A stretch of DNA of 64,000 bases from SCTD01 sp963781675 (GTDB lineage Bacteria; Actinomycetota; Actinomycetes; Mycobacteriales; SCTD01): positions 372,001-436,000 of the forward strand of contig CAWAGF010000005.1 in the NCBI GenBank assembly GCA_963781675.1. The letters are read 5' to 3'. The translations under genes were made by a program, and so were the position numbers. Positions 26,820-37,047 of the stretch are shown piece after piece. Each line of letters opens with the position of its first letter. The first letter of the stretch is position 1. The notes beneath the pieces are model-generated. The model was not told where the DNA came from and ran no database searches. It saw nothing but the letters and a program-made list of their open reading frames with translations.

Positions 26820-27445
26820 GCCCGCTCCTCCGCCGCCTCGCCCGGGTAGTTCGCGCGCTGCAGCAGCCGCGCCAGGTGCGCCGCGTTCGCAGCGACGGTC
26901 TTGTTCGTACCGGCCGTCGCCTCCGGCGTCTCGGCCAGGTCGAGGTAGTCCGTGCCGTGCATCGCCTCGCCGTTCCAGTAGGTCGAGCCCTGCGCGGGGA
27001 TCGAGAAGCCCACGTCGTTGAGCGCCTGGAAGACCTGCGAGGCGATGTGGTGCGCGCCGTCCTCGTTGCCGACGACGGCACAGACCGCCACCTTGCCGAA
27101 CACGCTCGGCCGGCCCTGGTCGTCCTTCTCCGACAGCTCGGCGTCCAGGCGCTCCAGCACCCGCATGCAGACGCTGCTGGCCTGCCCCATCCAGGTCGGC
27201 GTGGCGAGGACGAGGATGTCGGCGGCGAGGACCTTCTCCCGGATCGCCGGCCAGGCGTCGCCCTCCCCCATGTCCTTGTCCACACCGGGCTTGATGTCGT
27301 GGTCGACGACGCGCACGGCCTCGCCGGTGACGTCGTGCCCGGCGAGCTGCTCGAGCACCTGCCGGGCCATGAGGTCACTGCTCGAGGGGGCGGGCGAGGG
27401 CTTGAGGCTGCAGACAAGGGCGAGGGCGCGCAGGGGAGTCGTCAT
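26816..27445 (-). CDS. flavodoxin-like NAD(P)H-dependent oxidoreductase
   Basis: The 209-residue protein has the flavodoxin/NADPH-dependent FMN reductase fold: an N-terminal strand (LRALALVCSLKPSPAPSSSDL) for FMN phosphate, ADILVLATPTWMGQASSVCMRVLERLDA in the second FMN loop, and KVAVCAVVGNEDGAHH in the third. It should be a soluble quinone, azo or flavin reductase. ATG 27445 follows a weak ribosome site. The upstream 217 bp before sbcC holds only the tandem repeat. Confidence 0.86.
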   Translation of the reverse strand: MTTPLRALALVCSLKPSPAPSSSDLMARQVLEQLAGHDVTGEAVRVVDHDIKPGVDKDMGEGDAWPAIREKVLAADILVLATPTWMGQASSVCMRVLERLDAELSEKDDQGRPSVFGKVAVCAVVGNEDGAHHIASQVFQALNDVGFSIPAQGSTYWNGEAMHGTDYLDLAETPEATAGTNKTVAANAAHLARLLQRANYPGEAAEERA

Positions 27446-27558
27446 GCCTCGGAGCCTGCCCCGTGCGGGGTGAGCCTGCACGGCGAGCCGCAGAGCAGGC
27501 GGGCTGCCCTTGGCGGGACGTCGCGAGGGCGCCCTGCAGCGCACGGGTCGCCTCGCCG

Positions 27559-27684
27559 ACGACCCGCGGCTCAGCAGCCGAGCAGCTCCGCGCCGGCCAC
27601 CTGACGACCCGCGGCTCAGCAGCCGAGCAGCTCCACGTCGGCCACCTGACGGCCGGTGCGGCTCAGCAGCCGAGCAGCTCCACG
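27559..27684. repeat. three tandem copies of a 45-47 bp unit at the 3' end of sbcC
   Basis: The sequence CGGCTCAGCAGCCGAGCAGC begins at 27567, 27612 and 27659, and flanking GACGACC...GGCCACCTG bases are shared by the first two copies. On the minus strand each copy encodes GAGCTGCTCGGCTGCTGA (ELLGC-stop). The third copy is the real sbcC terminus; the other two lie just downstream of it, as if the gene end had been duplicated. Confidence 0.86.
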
Positions 27685-30618
27685 CTGCTGCCTCGCCGCG
27701 TCTTGTGCACGTGCACCTGCGCCGGGATCCGCCCGCGCAGCTCGGCGACGTGGCTGACCAGCCCCACGACCCGCCCGCCCTCGCGCAGCCCGTCGAGGAC
27801 GTCCATCACCTCGTCGAGCGTCTCCTCGTCGAGCGTCCCGAAGCCCTCGTCCACGAACAGCGCCTCGATCCGGGTGCCGCCCGCTTCGGCCTGCACCACG
27901 TCCGCGAGCCCCAGCGCGAGGGCGAGGGACGCCAGGAACGTCTCGCCGCCCGACAGGGTGCTGGTCTCCCGGTCCTGCCCAGTCCAGCTGTCCCGGGCCA
28001 GCAGTCCGAGGCCGGAGCGGGCGCCGCCCTTGACCGCACCGTCGGTGTGCACCAGGGAGTACCGCCCCTGGGTCATCCGCAGCAGCCGCTGGCTCGCCAC
28101 GGCGGCGACCTCCTCGAGCCGGGCGGCCAGCACGAAGGACGTCAGCGTCATCTTCAGCGCGTTGGACCCGCCGCCGCTGCACAGGTCGGCGAGGCGGCGC
28201 ACGTGCGCGGCCCGCTCCTCGAGCGGGACCAGGGCCTCCTGCGCCGACGTCAGCACCGGCACCAGCGCGGCGACCTGCCGCAGCCGGGCGGCGGCCGCGG
28301 CCTCGGCCCCGCTGGCAGCGCGCACCTGCGCGTCGGCGGCCTCCACCGCAGCCGTGGCCGCGGCGGTGTCCGGCGCCTCGGCGGGCAGGTCGGCCAGCTC
28401 GGGCTCGGCGAGCACGCCCTCCACCGCGGCGCGCTCGTCGTCGGCGGCGCGCAGCCGCTGCTCGGCCTGCGACCGCCAGTCAGCGGGGCGCAGCGCCTCG
28501 CGTGCGGCAGTCACGTCCGGGAAGCCGGCCGCGCCAGCCGCGGCGCTCGCCGCTCCGGCCGTCCGCAGCGCCTCGGCCGAGGCGGACGCCGCGGCAGCCG
28601 CGGCCTCGCGCACGGCGTCGCAGGCCGCCGCCAGGGCCTCGCACCCCGCGAGCGCGGCGGCGAGGTCGGCTGCCCCGTCGAGCTCGTCGTGCAGCCGGGC
28701 GGAGTGCGTGTCCGCGCGGCCCTGCGCCTCGACGGCCCGGCGCTCGGCGCCGCTGAGGTCGGCGGCGTGGCGGGCGCGGGCGGCCTCGGCGGCCGTCTGC
28801 GCGGCGTCGAGCCGCTCCAGCGCCTCGACGGCGGCGGGCAGCCCGGACGCCTCGGCGCGCAGCGCCGCCAGCTCGTCCTGGACCTGCACCCACTGCGGGG
28901 CGAGCTCGTCGGCGGCGTGGCCGGTGGCGGCCAGGCGGCTGCGGTGCCCGTCGGCGGTGGCGGTCTCGGCGGCCAGGCGCGCCTCGACGTCGGCGACCTG
29001 CCGGGCGGCGTGCTCGGCGGCGATGCGGGCGCGGTCCTCGTCGTCACGGGTCACGCTCTCGCCGTCGCCCAGGTAGGGGTCCGGGTGGGCGGTGGCGCCG
29101 CAGACCTCGCACGGCGCCCCGTCCTCGAGCCGGTCTGCCAGCTCGGCGACCATCGACACGAAGCGCGCCTCGCGCAGGTCGTTCTCCTTCTCCCGCAGCG
29201 ACACCAGCGTCTCGCGCGCCAGCACGTGCTCCTCGCGCAGCTGCTCGACGCGGGCGACAGCGGCCGCGAGGCCGGCAGCCTCCGTGCGCGCCGAGGCCAG
29301 CACCGCCGCGGCGGCCTCGACGACGGGCAGGCGCTCGACGGCCGCCTGCGCGGTCAGCACCGCGGCGCGCGCCGTCCCGCGCTGCGCCGGCAGCGCCGCC
29401 AGCTGGAGCTCCACCTGCGCCAGAGCCGTTGCGGCAGAGGCAGTCTCGGCATGCGCGACCGTCACGAGCTGCTGCTCCTGGCCGAGCGCCTCCGCCACCG
29501 TGCGCAACGCCTCGAGGCGGCCGGTCCGGCGGCGTGCGCCGTCTGCGGCGGCGACCAGCTCGTCGAGGGCGGCGTCCACCGGCAGGCCGACGGGGGTCAG
29601 CAGCGCGCGGGCCGCGGCCTCCCTGGAGCCGGCGGCGAGGGCAGCCCGCTGTCGCTCCGCCGCCTCGTCCAGCACCGCAGCCAGCTCGGCGGCCCGCGCG
29701 GCCGTGCGCAGCTCGACCCGCAGCGCGTCGTGCGCCGGACGCGCCTGCTCCAGCCCGGCCTGCGTCGTGAGCGCCGTCGTCCGCCGCTGCTGCAGCCGGG
29801 CGACCCGGACCGCCTCCTCCGCGACAGCGCGGCACGAGACGAGCCGGGCGTGCGCGGCGGCGACCTCGGCCTGGGCGGAGGCCACCTCCCCGGTGACGGC
29901 CGACAGCAGGTCCGGGCCCCACGACGCGGGCAGCGGGACCGGAGCCTCGACGGCGGCCGCCTGGGCAAGCCGGGCGGTGAGCACGTCGAGCTCCTGGCGC
30001 GCGGCCGCGACCTCGGAGCTGGTGCTGATCCGGCGCGCGACCAGCCAGTCCTCGACGGCCTTGAAGCGCTCGGTCGCGAACAGCCGCTGCAGCAGCTCGC
30101 CGCGCTTGCCGCTGTCCGACCGCAGGAACTGCGCGAACTCCCCCTGCGGCAGCAGCACCACCTGGAAGAACTGGTCGGCGCTCATGCCCAGCAGCGGGTC
30201 CAGCTCGGCGGCGGCCTCGTCGATGCGGGTGGACACCGTGGTCCAGGTGCCGCCGCGCAGCTCCTCGAGGAGCACCCGCGCCTGCTCCGTCGTCGTGCCG
30301 GTGCCGCGCGCCTTGGCCCGCTCCTGCGCGGGGCTGCGCGTGATGCGCCAGCGCCGGCCGCCGAGCGTCACCTCGAGCTCGACCTCCGTGCGGACGGCGG
30401 GGTCGGCGTGGTCCGAGCGGAGCCGCCCGGTCTTGCCGCGCACCCCCGGCACCCGGCCGTACAGCGCGAAGCCCACGCCGTCGAGCAGCGTGGTCTTGCC
30501 CGCGCCGGTCTCGCCGTGCAGCAGGAAGAGCCCGCCGGCGGCGAGCGCGTCGAGGTCGACCACGCACCTCGTCGGCGAACGGCCCGAAGGCGCGCAGCCG
30601 CAGCGCGTGCGGCCTCAC
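27663..30618 (-). CDS. sbcC: SbcC, ATPase subunit of SbcCD exonuclease
   Basis: The corrected product is about 984 residues. It has the SMC-like layout: Walker A LLHGETGAGKTTLLDG near the N-terminus, Q-loop VLLPQGEFAQFL, long coiled coils, a zinc hook CEVC near the middle, the signature LSGGETFLASLALALGLAD and Walker B ALFVDEGFGTLDEETLDE near the C-terminus. With SbcD it cleaves hairpins and protein-blocked DNA ends. The GTG start at 30618 overlaps the sbcD stop (GTGA). One extra base at 30564 separates the first 19 residues (RPHALRLRAFGPFADEV) from the rest. Confidence 0.92.
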
Positions 30619-31773
30619 GCCGAGGCCGCCGCGAGCCGGCCGGCCTCCAGGGCCTGCGTCAGCAGCGCGCCGGTCCTCCGGCGTGGCCGCGCCCTCGCTC
30701 GGAGCCGCCGCGGACGTGCCGCACGAACTCGGCGACGACGTCCAGGTCGTCGCGTCCGGCCACGCGGGCGCCGTAGGTCCGCTCGTCCAGCGACGGCGCC
30801 CTCGGGCTGCCAGTCCAGGACGAGCACGTGCGGGAAGCGGCTGCGCAGCCGCACCATCGCGTCCTCGGGGCGGACCGCGTCGGTGAGCACGACGGACAGG
30901 TAGTCGTCCTCCTGCGCGGCCAGCCGCGGGCTCGGTCAGCAGCGCGGGGAGCGCGCCGCGCAGGGACGACAGCCGGCGGGGCACCGGCGCCGGCACGAAC
31001 GCGACGGCACCCAGCCCGGCGGCGTCCAGCTCGAGCAGCCAGCAGCCCTTGGTGTGACCGGCCTCGGAGAAGGAGTAGGCCAGCGGGGAGCCGCTGTAGC
31101 GCAGGCCCGGCCGCAGGACCTGCGCGCCGTGCAGGTGGCCGAGCGCGGTGTAGTCGATGCCGTCGAAGACCGACGCGGGCACGTCGCCCACGCCGCCGAC
31201 CCGGATGTCGCGCTCGCTCTCGCTGACCTCCCCGCCGGTGACCCAGGCGTGCGCGAGCACGACGGAGCGGGCGGAGCGCGCGGCCAGGTCGGCCCGGACG
31301 GCCGCCATCGCGGCGCCGAGCACGGCGGCGTGGCCGCGCTCCTCGACGCCGAGGACGCTCCGGACGGCCTCCGGCTCGAGGTAGGGCAGCCCGTAGACCG
31401 CCACCTCCCCGTGCTCGTCGGCCAGCAGCACCGGCGCCCCGACGTCCTGCGGCCGGGTGCGGACGTGCACGCCGGCGTGGTCGACCAGCCGGGAGGCGAC
31501 GCCGAGCCGGGAGGCCGAGTCGTGGTTGCCGCTCGTGACGACGACCCGCGCCCCCGCGTCGCGCAGCCGGAAGAGCGCGTCGTCGTACAGCGCCACGGCC
31601 TCGACCGACGGCACGGCGCGGTCGTAGACGTCACCGGCGACCAGCACGACGTCGACCCGCTCCTCGCGCACGGTCGTCACCAGGTGGTCCAGGAAGGCGG
31701 CCTGCGCCGGCCCCAGGTCGGCCCGGTGCAGGGTCCGGCCGAGGTGCCAGTCGGAGGTGTGGAGCAGGCGCAT
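30615..31773 (-). CDS. sbcD: SbcD, nuclease subunit of SbcCD exonuclease (frame-broken near 3' end)
   Basis: The Mre11-type phosphoesterase motifs are clear: LLHTSDWHLG, LVAGDVYDRA, VTSGNHDSASRL, VVLAHAWVTGG and ALGHLHGAQV. The C-terminal capping region is split by four single-base shifts (about 30930, 30800, 30697 and 30669). Two of these fixes give SEEGAATPEDRALLTQALEAGRL, a clean reading. The corrected length is about 384 residues, typical for SbcD. ATG 31773 begins MRLLHTSDWHLG, as in the family. It is upstream of and coupled to sbcC. Confidence 0.92.
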
Positions 31774-31859
31774 GAGCGCACGGTAGGTCGGCCCTCCGAC
31801 AGTTCCCGGGCACGACACGGCTCACAGCGGCCTCACGCCGGGGCGGGCACGATGGGTCC

Positions 31860-32787
31860 GTGCTCGCCCACCCCTCGCGCCTGCTGCTGCTCGTCGCCGT
31901 GGCCGCGCTCGCCGTCGCGTACGTCGTGCTGCAGCTGCGGCGCGGGCAGGTCGAACGCGCCTGGGCGGAGGACGCCATGCGGGCCTCCAGCACGCCCCGG
32001 CGGCCCGGGCCGCTGCGCCACGTCGGGGCGGTGCTGCTGCTGCTGTCCCTCGTCGCCATGACGACGGCCTTCGCCGGCCCACGGGACGAGGTGGAGGTGT
32101 CCCGGGAGCGGGCGCTCGTGGTGGTCGCGCTGGACACCTCGGCCTCGATGCTGGCGCAGGACGTCGCGCCGGACCGGTGGACGGCCGCCAAGAAGGCCGC
32201 CGCCGACTTCGTCCGCGAGCTGCCGGACGGCTTCGACGTCGCCCTCGTCGGCTTCGCCGGCACGGCGTCGGTGCGTCGTGCCCGCCACCCGCGACGGCGA
32301 GGAGGTCACGCGCGCCCTCGAGCGGCTGCAGCTGTCCGGCGGCACCGCCCTCGGCGACGCCGTCCTGGCCTCCCTCTCCGCGGCGTCCGTGCGGCCGGCA
32401 GAGGTGCCGGCGGCCGTGGTGCTGCTGGCCGACGGCGGCAGCACCGTGGGCACCCCGCTGGAGCAGGCGGTCGCGGCCGCCGACGACGCCGAGGTGCCCG
32501 TCACGACCATCGCGTACGGCACCGCCGACGGCGTCGTGGTGCAGGACGGCAAGCGGTACGACGTGCCCGTGGACGAGGCGGTGCTCGCCCGGCTGGCCGA
32601 GGACACCGGGGGCAGCGCGTACACCGCGGCCACGGCCTCTGAGCTCACCCGGGTCTACGAGAGCATCCGCGGCCGGCTGAGCACCACGACCGAGGAGCAG
32701 GACGTCAGCGCCCGGGTGGCGGGGGTCGGGCTGGCTCTGCTGGCCGCGGCGGCCGTCCCCACCCTGTTGCGCACCCGGCTCGCCTGA
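31860..32787 (+). CDS. membrane-anchored von Willebrand factor A (VWA) domain protein
   Basis: The N-terminus has two membrane helices (RLLLLVAVAALAVAYVVLQL; HVGAVLLLLSLVAMTTAF). A VWA domain follows with an intact MIDAS motif (VALDTSASM) and VVLLADGGSTVGTPLEQAV. A final helix (VAGVGLALLAAAAVPTLL) precedes a short tail. This is the BatA/BatB-like layout often linked to MoxR ATPases; no MoxR is nearby. The frame breaks at about 32274, where deleting one C gives TASVVVPATRDGEE; corrected length about 308. GTG 31860 is the start. Confidence 0.82.
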
Positions 32788-32868
32788 TGCGAGGGTCACA
32801 GCCGCGCCAGGCATGAGTCCCCGGTCCCCGGGCACCGCTTCCCCAAGCGCACCACCTCAGGAGGAGAC

Positions 32869-33069
32869 GTGACCCCCGTGGACCAGGCTCCGGACACCAC
32901 CGGCACGCAGAGCGCGTTCGCGAGCGAGCTGCGGCTGCGCGTCGAGGAGGCCACCGCCTCGCTCGAGGCCGCCGAGGCGATGGGCGACCCGCTGCTGGCC
33001 CAGATCGCCGCCGGCGACCTCGCCGACCTGCACGCCCTCGCCGTGCGCAACGACGTCGACCTGCCCTGA
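32869..33069 (+). CDS. small hypothetical protein
   Basis: A 66-residue product with a strong ribosome site (AGGAGGAGA just before GTG 32869). It is rich in Ala and Glu and probably one long helical hairpin (RLRVEEATASLEAAEAMGDPLLAQIAAGDLADLHALA, in two pieces). No family recognised. It may follow the VWA gene in one transcript. Confidence 0.52.
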   Translation: MTPVDQAPDTTGTQSAFASELRLRVEEATASLEAAEAMGDPLLAQIAAGDLADLHALAVRNDVDLP

Positions 33070-33093
33070 CCTGCCGCGGGTAGCGTTCGCCGG

Positions 33094-33393
33094 GTGGAGC
33101 TGCCCGTCGTCGTCGCGATCGCCGTCGCCGCCGCGCTGGTCACCCTGCTGCTGTGCGACCTCGCCGGCGGCGTCGCCCGCGCCAAGGGCCGGTCGTACTG
33201 GGCCTTCTTCGCCTTCGGCCTGCTGCTGTGGTTCCCCGCGCTGATCACGGCGCTGGTGCTGCCCGCCCGGGCGGACGTCCCTGCCGTCCGCGGCCCGGGC
33301 CGGCCGGAGACCGCGGTGGCCGGTCTGCTCCTGCTGCTGGCCGTGCTGACCGTGGCCGCCGCCGCGGCCGCGGTCGTGTCGTACGCCCCCTAG
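33094..33393 (+). CDS. small membrane protein
   Basis: A 99-residue product with three hydrophobic segments: VVVAIAVAAALVTLLLCDLAG, WAFFAFGLLLWFPALITALV and AGLLLLLAVLTVAAAAAAVV. The YWAFFAFGLLLWFPA signature resembles short helical membrane proteins seen widely in actinobacteria. Function unknown. GTG 33094; its end overlaps the convergent GAF-ANTAR gene by 4 bp. Confidence 0.6.
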   Translation: MELPVVVAIAVAAALVTLLLCDLAGGVARAKGRSYWAFFAFGLLLWFPALITALVLPARADVPAVRGPGRPETAVAGLLLLLAVLTVAAAAAAVVSYAP

Positions 33394-34091
33394 GCGGTGC
33401 CGGCGCCGTCCACGACGCCCTGCGCCACGTCGCGCAGCTTGCGGTTCGCCCGCTGCGACTGCTGGACGAGCAGCGCGAAGGCCTCGTCGGCGGAGCAGCG
33501 CTGCTGAGCCATGAGCACGCCCTTGGCCTGCTCGATCACGGCGCGGCTGTCCAGGGCCTGCCGCATCTGGTCGGCCAGGTCGCGGTTGGAGTAGTACGCC
33601 ATCGCGGCGGTGACGGCCAGCGACGCGTGCGCCGCGAGCAGCTCCCCGATCGCGACGGCGTCGCTGTCGAAGCTGTCCGTGCGGCGGGAGTAGAGGTTCA
33701 GCGCGCCGACGGTGCGGCCGTCCGCGGACAGCGGCACGGACATGGCGCTGGCCGCACCCATGGCGAACGCCTTGGGTCCGTAGTTCGGGAAGCGGCCGTC
33801 CTGGGCGAGGTCCGGCACGCGCATGACCGAGCCCTCGCGCAGGCAGTCGAGGCACGGACCCTCCTGCTCGACGAACTGCAGCCGGTCCAGCTCGACGGCC
33901 CAGTCGCCGTCGGCGACCGGGGCGCTCGGCACCCCGCGGTCGCGCATGGTCAGCGACGCCCCGTCGCAGGGGCCGACGGCAGACACGGCCACCCGGGTCA
34001 CCGCCACCAGGGCGGTGTCGAGGTCGGGCTCGGTCAGGACCAGCCCGGCCAGCTTCGCGAGCTCGAGGGCGATCTCGTGGGAGAGGCTCAC
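33390..34091 (-). CDS. GAF-ANTAR transcription antitermination regulator
   Basis: The product is 233 residues from GTG 34091 (GTG 34121 would add ten). A GAF domain spans about residues 20-165, including GPCLDCLREGSVMRVPDL, and an ANTAR RNA-binding domain (about 170-230) reads QALDSRAVIEQAKGVLMAQQ ... DEAFALLVQQSQRANRKL. ANTAR proteins bind paired hairpins in nascent RNA to prevent termination. The GAF may sense a small ligand or redox state. It is divergent from the MEDS gene. Confidence 0.88.
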   Translation of the reverse strand: MSLSHEIALELAKLAGLVLTEPDLDTALVAVTRVAVSAVGPCDGASLTMRDRGVPSAPVADGDWAVELDRLQFVEQEGPCLDCLREGSVMRVPDLAQDGRFPNYGPKAFAMGAASAMSVPLSADGRTVGALNLYSRRTDSFDSDAVAIGELLAAHASLAVTAAMAYYSNRDLADQMRQALDSRAVIEQAKGVLMAQQRCSADEAFALLVQQSQRANRKLRDVAQGVVDGAGTA

Positions 34092-34203
34092 GCGGCCCAG
34101 GGTGCCAGAAGCCCTGTGCACACGAACGGGTGAACCCGTCCCGGCCGTACCGCTCCATGCTCTGAGGCAGGCAGACCCACCACGAGGAAGGCGCCCCGCG
34201 CCG

Positions 34204-34758
34204 ATGACCGCCGCCTGCGACGAGCCGCTGCTCAGCGAGCCCGCCTTCGAGCACCTCGTGCACCTGTACGAGACCGAGGCGACGCTGGCCCGCTGCGTGC
34301 TCGCCTTCCTGGCCCCGGGCCTGCCCGAGCAGGCCGCGCTCGTGGTCGCGACGCCGGAGCACCGGTCGCTGTTCGCCGGAGCGCTCGCGCAGTGCGGCGT
34401 CGACGTCGAGGAGCTGCGACGCGAAGGCCGCTACGTCGAGCGGGACGCCGAGCAGCTGCTCGCGACGTTCCTGCGCGAGGGCCAGGTCGACCCGCCGGCC
34501 TTCCGCCGCTCGGTCGGCGAGCCGGTGCGCGCGCTGGCGGCTGCCCACGGCCGCGTGCACGTCTACGGCGAGATGGTGGCCTGCCTCTGGGGCCGCGGCG
34601 ACAGCCGTGCGGCGGTCGTGCTCGAGGAGGCCTGGAACGAGCTGGCCGGCCTCGCCGACTTCCGCCTCTGCTGCGCCTACCCCGTCTCGGCCGTGACGAC
34701 CGGCCGGCGCGAGGACGTCGACGCGGTGCTGGCCTGTCACAGCCTCGTCGCGGACTGA
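34204..34758 (+). CDS. MEDS-domain sensory protein
   Basis: The 184-residue protein is a stand-alone MEDS domain, as in anti-sigma-factor-linked and DcmR-type sensors: EHLVHLYETEATLARCVLAFLAPGL, ALVVATPEHRSLF, GVDVEELRREGRYVERDAEQLL, VHVYGEMVACLWGRGD. It resembles a RecA/KaiC-like sensor fold without a Walker A motif. It has no output domain, so it probably signals to a partner such as the neighbouring DICT or ANTAR protein. Confidence 0.8.
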   Translation: MTAACDEPLLSEPAFEHLVHLYETEATLARCVLAFLAPGLPEQAALVVATPEHRSLFAGALAQCGVDVEELRREGRYVERDAEQLLATFLREGQVDPPAFRRSVGEPVRALAAAHGRVHVYGEMVACLWGRGDSRAAVVLEEAWNELAGLADFRLCCAYPVSAVTTGRREDVDAVLACHSLVAD

Positions 34759-34839
34759 GCTCGCCGCGCCGCGTGTCGGTCGCCCGCGGGCGGGGGCCCG
34801 GGCGGGTGCGGACGCTCCCCGTCGGGGCAGGATGGCCGT

Positions 34840-35353
34840 GTGAGCGCACGACGCAGCCCGTACGACCTCGTCAGCAGCCAGGTGCCGACGCAGACCGCGA
34901 CCAAGGCCGAGCTCCTCGAGCACGTACGGGAGCTCGAGCGGGCAGCCCTCGCCGACATGCCGGTGCGCCTTCGCGGTGGCCTGCCTGCAGGACGCCAGGT
35001 TCCTGACGGCGCCGACCGTCGAGGTGTACCGGGAGCTGGCCGCGCGCGGCGCGCAGGTCCTCGTGCTCGGCCGGGGGGTGCACGCGGCCATCGCGCCGGG
35101 CGTGGAGGGCGTCGACCTCGACGACGACGACCCGCTCGGCGACGAGTGGACCGTCCTGCTCGCCGGCCGGACGTTCCGCTGCTTCGTGGCGCAGGACCTG
35201 CTCGAGCGCCCGGAGGAGGACGGCGACCGGTCGTTCCGCTGGGCCGAGACCGACGACCCGCAGGTCGTGGCGCAGGTCTACGACGTGCTGGCCGGCGACG
35301 TGCGCGCGCGCAGCGACGTGCAGGTCGCGCCGTACCCGGACGAGGCGGCGTAG
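34840..35353 (+). CDS. DICT-domain sensory protein
   Basis: The corrected product is about 170 residues. The segments SPYDLVSSQVPTQTATKAELLEHVRELER, then FAVACLQDARFLTAPTVEVYRELAARGAQVLVLGRG and DEWTVLLAGRTFRCFVAQDL fit the DICT domain, which occurs in light- and c-di-GMP-linked signalling proteins. The frame breaks near 34965; removing one C from GTGCGCCTTC rejoins MPV...FAVACL. GTG 34840 is the start. There is no effector domain, as in the adjacent MEDS gene. Confidence 0.76.
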
Positions 35354-35375
35354 ACCGTCCGCAGCCGACTGGTGG

Positions 35376-35651
35376 CTAGCCCGCGGTCGCCCAGGGCGAG
35401 CGGTGCGAGGGCGCCCGGAGCAGGTCGATGGTCACCGGCCCGGCGTCCTCGGCCAGGGTCTGCAGCGTGCGCGCGTCACGCGCCATCTGGTCGCGCACGT
35501 CGGCCGGGACCTCCCAGCCGGTCGCCTCGAGCAGCCGGCAGAGCGTCAGCCGGGCTGACGTCACCTCCTGGCGGTCGCCCTGCTGCAGCGCGCGCTCGTA
35601 GCGCGCGAACACCACGTCGAGCCCGTCGTCGTCCCGCGCCTGCGCCCCCAT
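35376..35651 (-). CDS. small hypothetical protein
   Basis: A 91-residue product starting MGAQARDDDGLDVVFARYERALQQGD, mostly helical, with no signal peptide. The C-terminal part (ARDARTLQTLAEDAGPVTIDLLRAP) shows no known motif. Third-position GC supports coding. No family recognised. Confidence 0.5.
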   Translation of the reverse strand: MGAQARDDDGLDVVFARYERALQQGDRQEVTSARLTLCRLLEATGWEVPADVRDQMARDARTLQTLAEDAGPVTIDLLRAPSHRSPWATAG

Positions 35652-35700
35652 GGGCAGGACGCCTACCCGCTCCCGGCGACCGCAGCCTCGCCCGATCGGG

Positions 35701-35973
<273 letters not shown>

Positions 35974-36055
35974 GCACCCATCCTTGCGCGTCCCGCGGCA
36001 GGAGCACCGTCGACGGCAGCGGGCCGTGCCGTCGCGGGCCCGCTCGAGCCGCCGG

Positions 36056-36886
36056 TCAGGTGCGGCAGGGCGCGCGGTGCCGACCGCTCGCCGACGGGGC
36101 CGGCTCCCGCACCCGCGCCCGGCCGGCCAGCCGGGTGAGCACGACCGCGGCGCACACGCCGAGGGCCACCGCGGCCACGCCGCCGACGACGTCCAGCACG
36201 TAGTGGTTCGCGGTCGCCATGACCACGACGCTGGTCAGCACCGGGTAGGCGGCGCCGAGGCCGCGGAGCCAGGCGCGCGACGCGTACCGCGCCAGCAGCC
36301 AGCCCGACCACGCCGCCCACGCCACGTGCAGCGACGGCATCGCGGCCAGCTGGTTGGTGTACTGCCCAAGACCGCGCGGCGCGCTCGCCGCCTCGCCCCA
36401 CCAGCCGTAGCCGCTGAAGGCGGCCATCGTGTCGACGAAACCGGGCAGCATCCGGGGCGGGGCCAGCGGGAACAGCGCGAACCCGGCGAGCCCCAGCAGC
36501 GTCATCGCGACGAGCGCCAGGCGGGCGCGGGCGTACTGCGAGCGGTGCCGGCGCCACATCCACACCAGGACCGCCGGCGTCACGACGTAGTGCAGCGAGG
36601 CGTAGAAGTAGTCGGCGCCCAGCGCCAGCAGCAGGTGCGCCTCGACGTGCTGGTTCAGCCAGAGCTCGGGCGTGACGCCCAGCGCCTGCTGCAGCCGCAT
36701 CAGCTGACCGGCGTTGTGCATCGCGTCCGCGGCAGAGCCCGTGGTGAGCACGCGGCTGAGCGAGTAGAGGACGTAGACGACCGCGACGAGCAGCAGCTCC
36801 CGGGCGGCCGGGGCACCCAGGCGGGCGGCAGCGACCCGCGCCCGCAGGTGTGCGGGCCGCGCAGGGTGTCCGAGCTCATCCATCAT
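36056..36886 (-). CDS. PAP2/Aur1-like membrane phosphatase or phosphotransferase
   Basis: The 276-residue protein has about six membrane helices and PAP2 motifs of the inositol-phosphotransferase type: LFPLAPPRMLPGFVDT, AMPSLHVAWAAWSGW and TANHYVLDVVGGV. The RSQ/PPR variant of motif 1 distinguishes it from the PAP2 enzyme at 17217. Family members act on lipid phosphates or transfer inositol-phosphate head groups. Start is ATG 36886 (36883 equally likely). Confidence 0.82.
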   Translation of the reverse strand: MMDELGHPARPAHLRARVAAARLGAPAARELLLVAVVYVLYSLSRVLTTGSAADAMHNAGQLMRLQQALGVTPELWLNQHVEAHLLLALGADYFYASLHYVVTPAVLVWMWRRHRSQYARARLALVAMTLLGLAGFALFPLAPPRMLPGFVDTMAAFSGYGWWGEAASAPRGLGQYTNQLAAMPSLHVAWAAWSGWLLARYASRAWLRGLGAAYPVLTSVVVMATANHYVLDVVGGVAAVALGVCAAVVLTRLAGRARVREPAPSASGRHRAPCRT

Positions 36887-37047
36887 CGCCTGTCGAGTAG
36901 ACACCGCCGGCGGGTGATCCAGCGGCCTCTTGCGCTCCCGGCGCGTCCCGCCGGCGCCCAGAGCGTCCCGTTCGCTACTCGTTCGTCCCGGTCCCGCCGG
37001 CCGGGCGGCGTCAGCCCGGCGCGACGACGGCAGGTCACACTGCCGAC

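Noticed and set aside
27559..27684. CRISPR-like repeats
   Set aside because: Units are directly tandem without spacers, and the last copy is coding sequence of sbcC.
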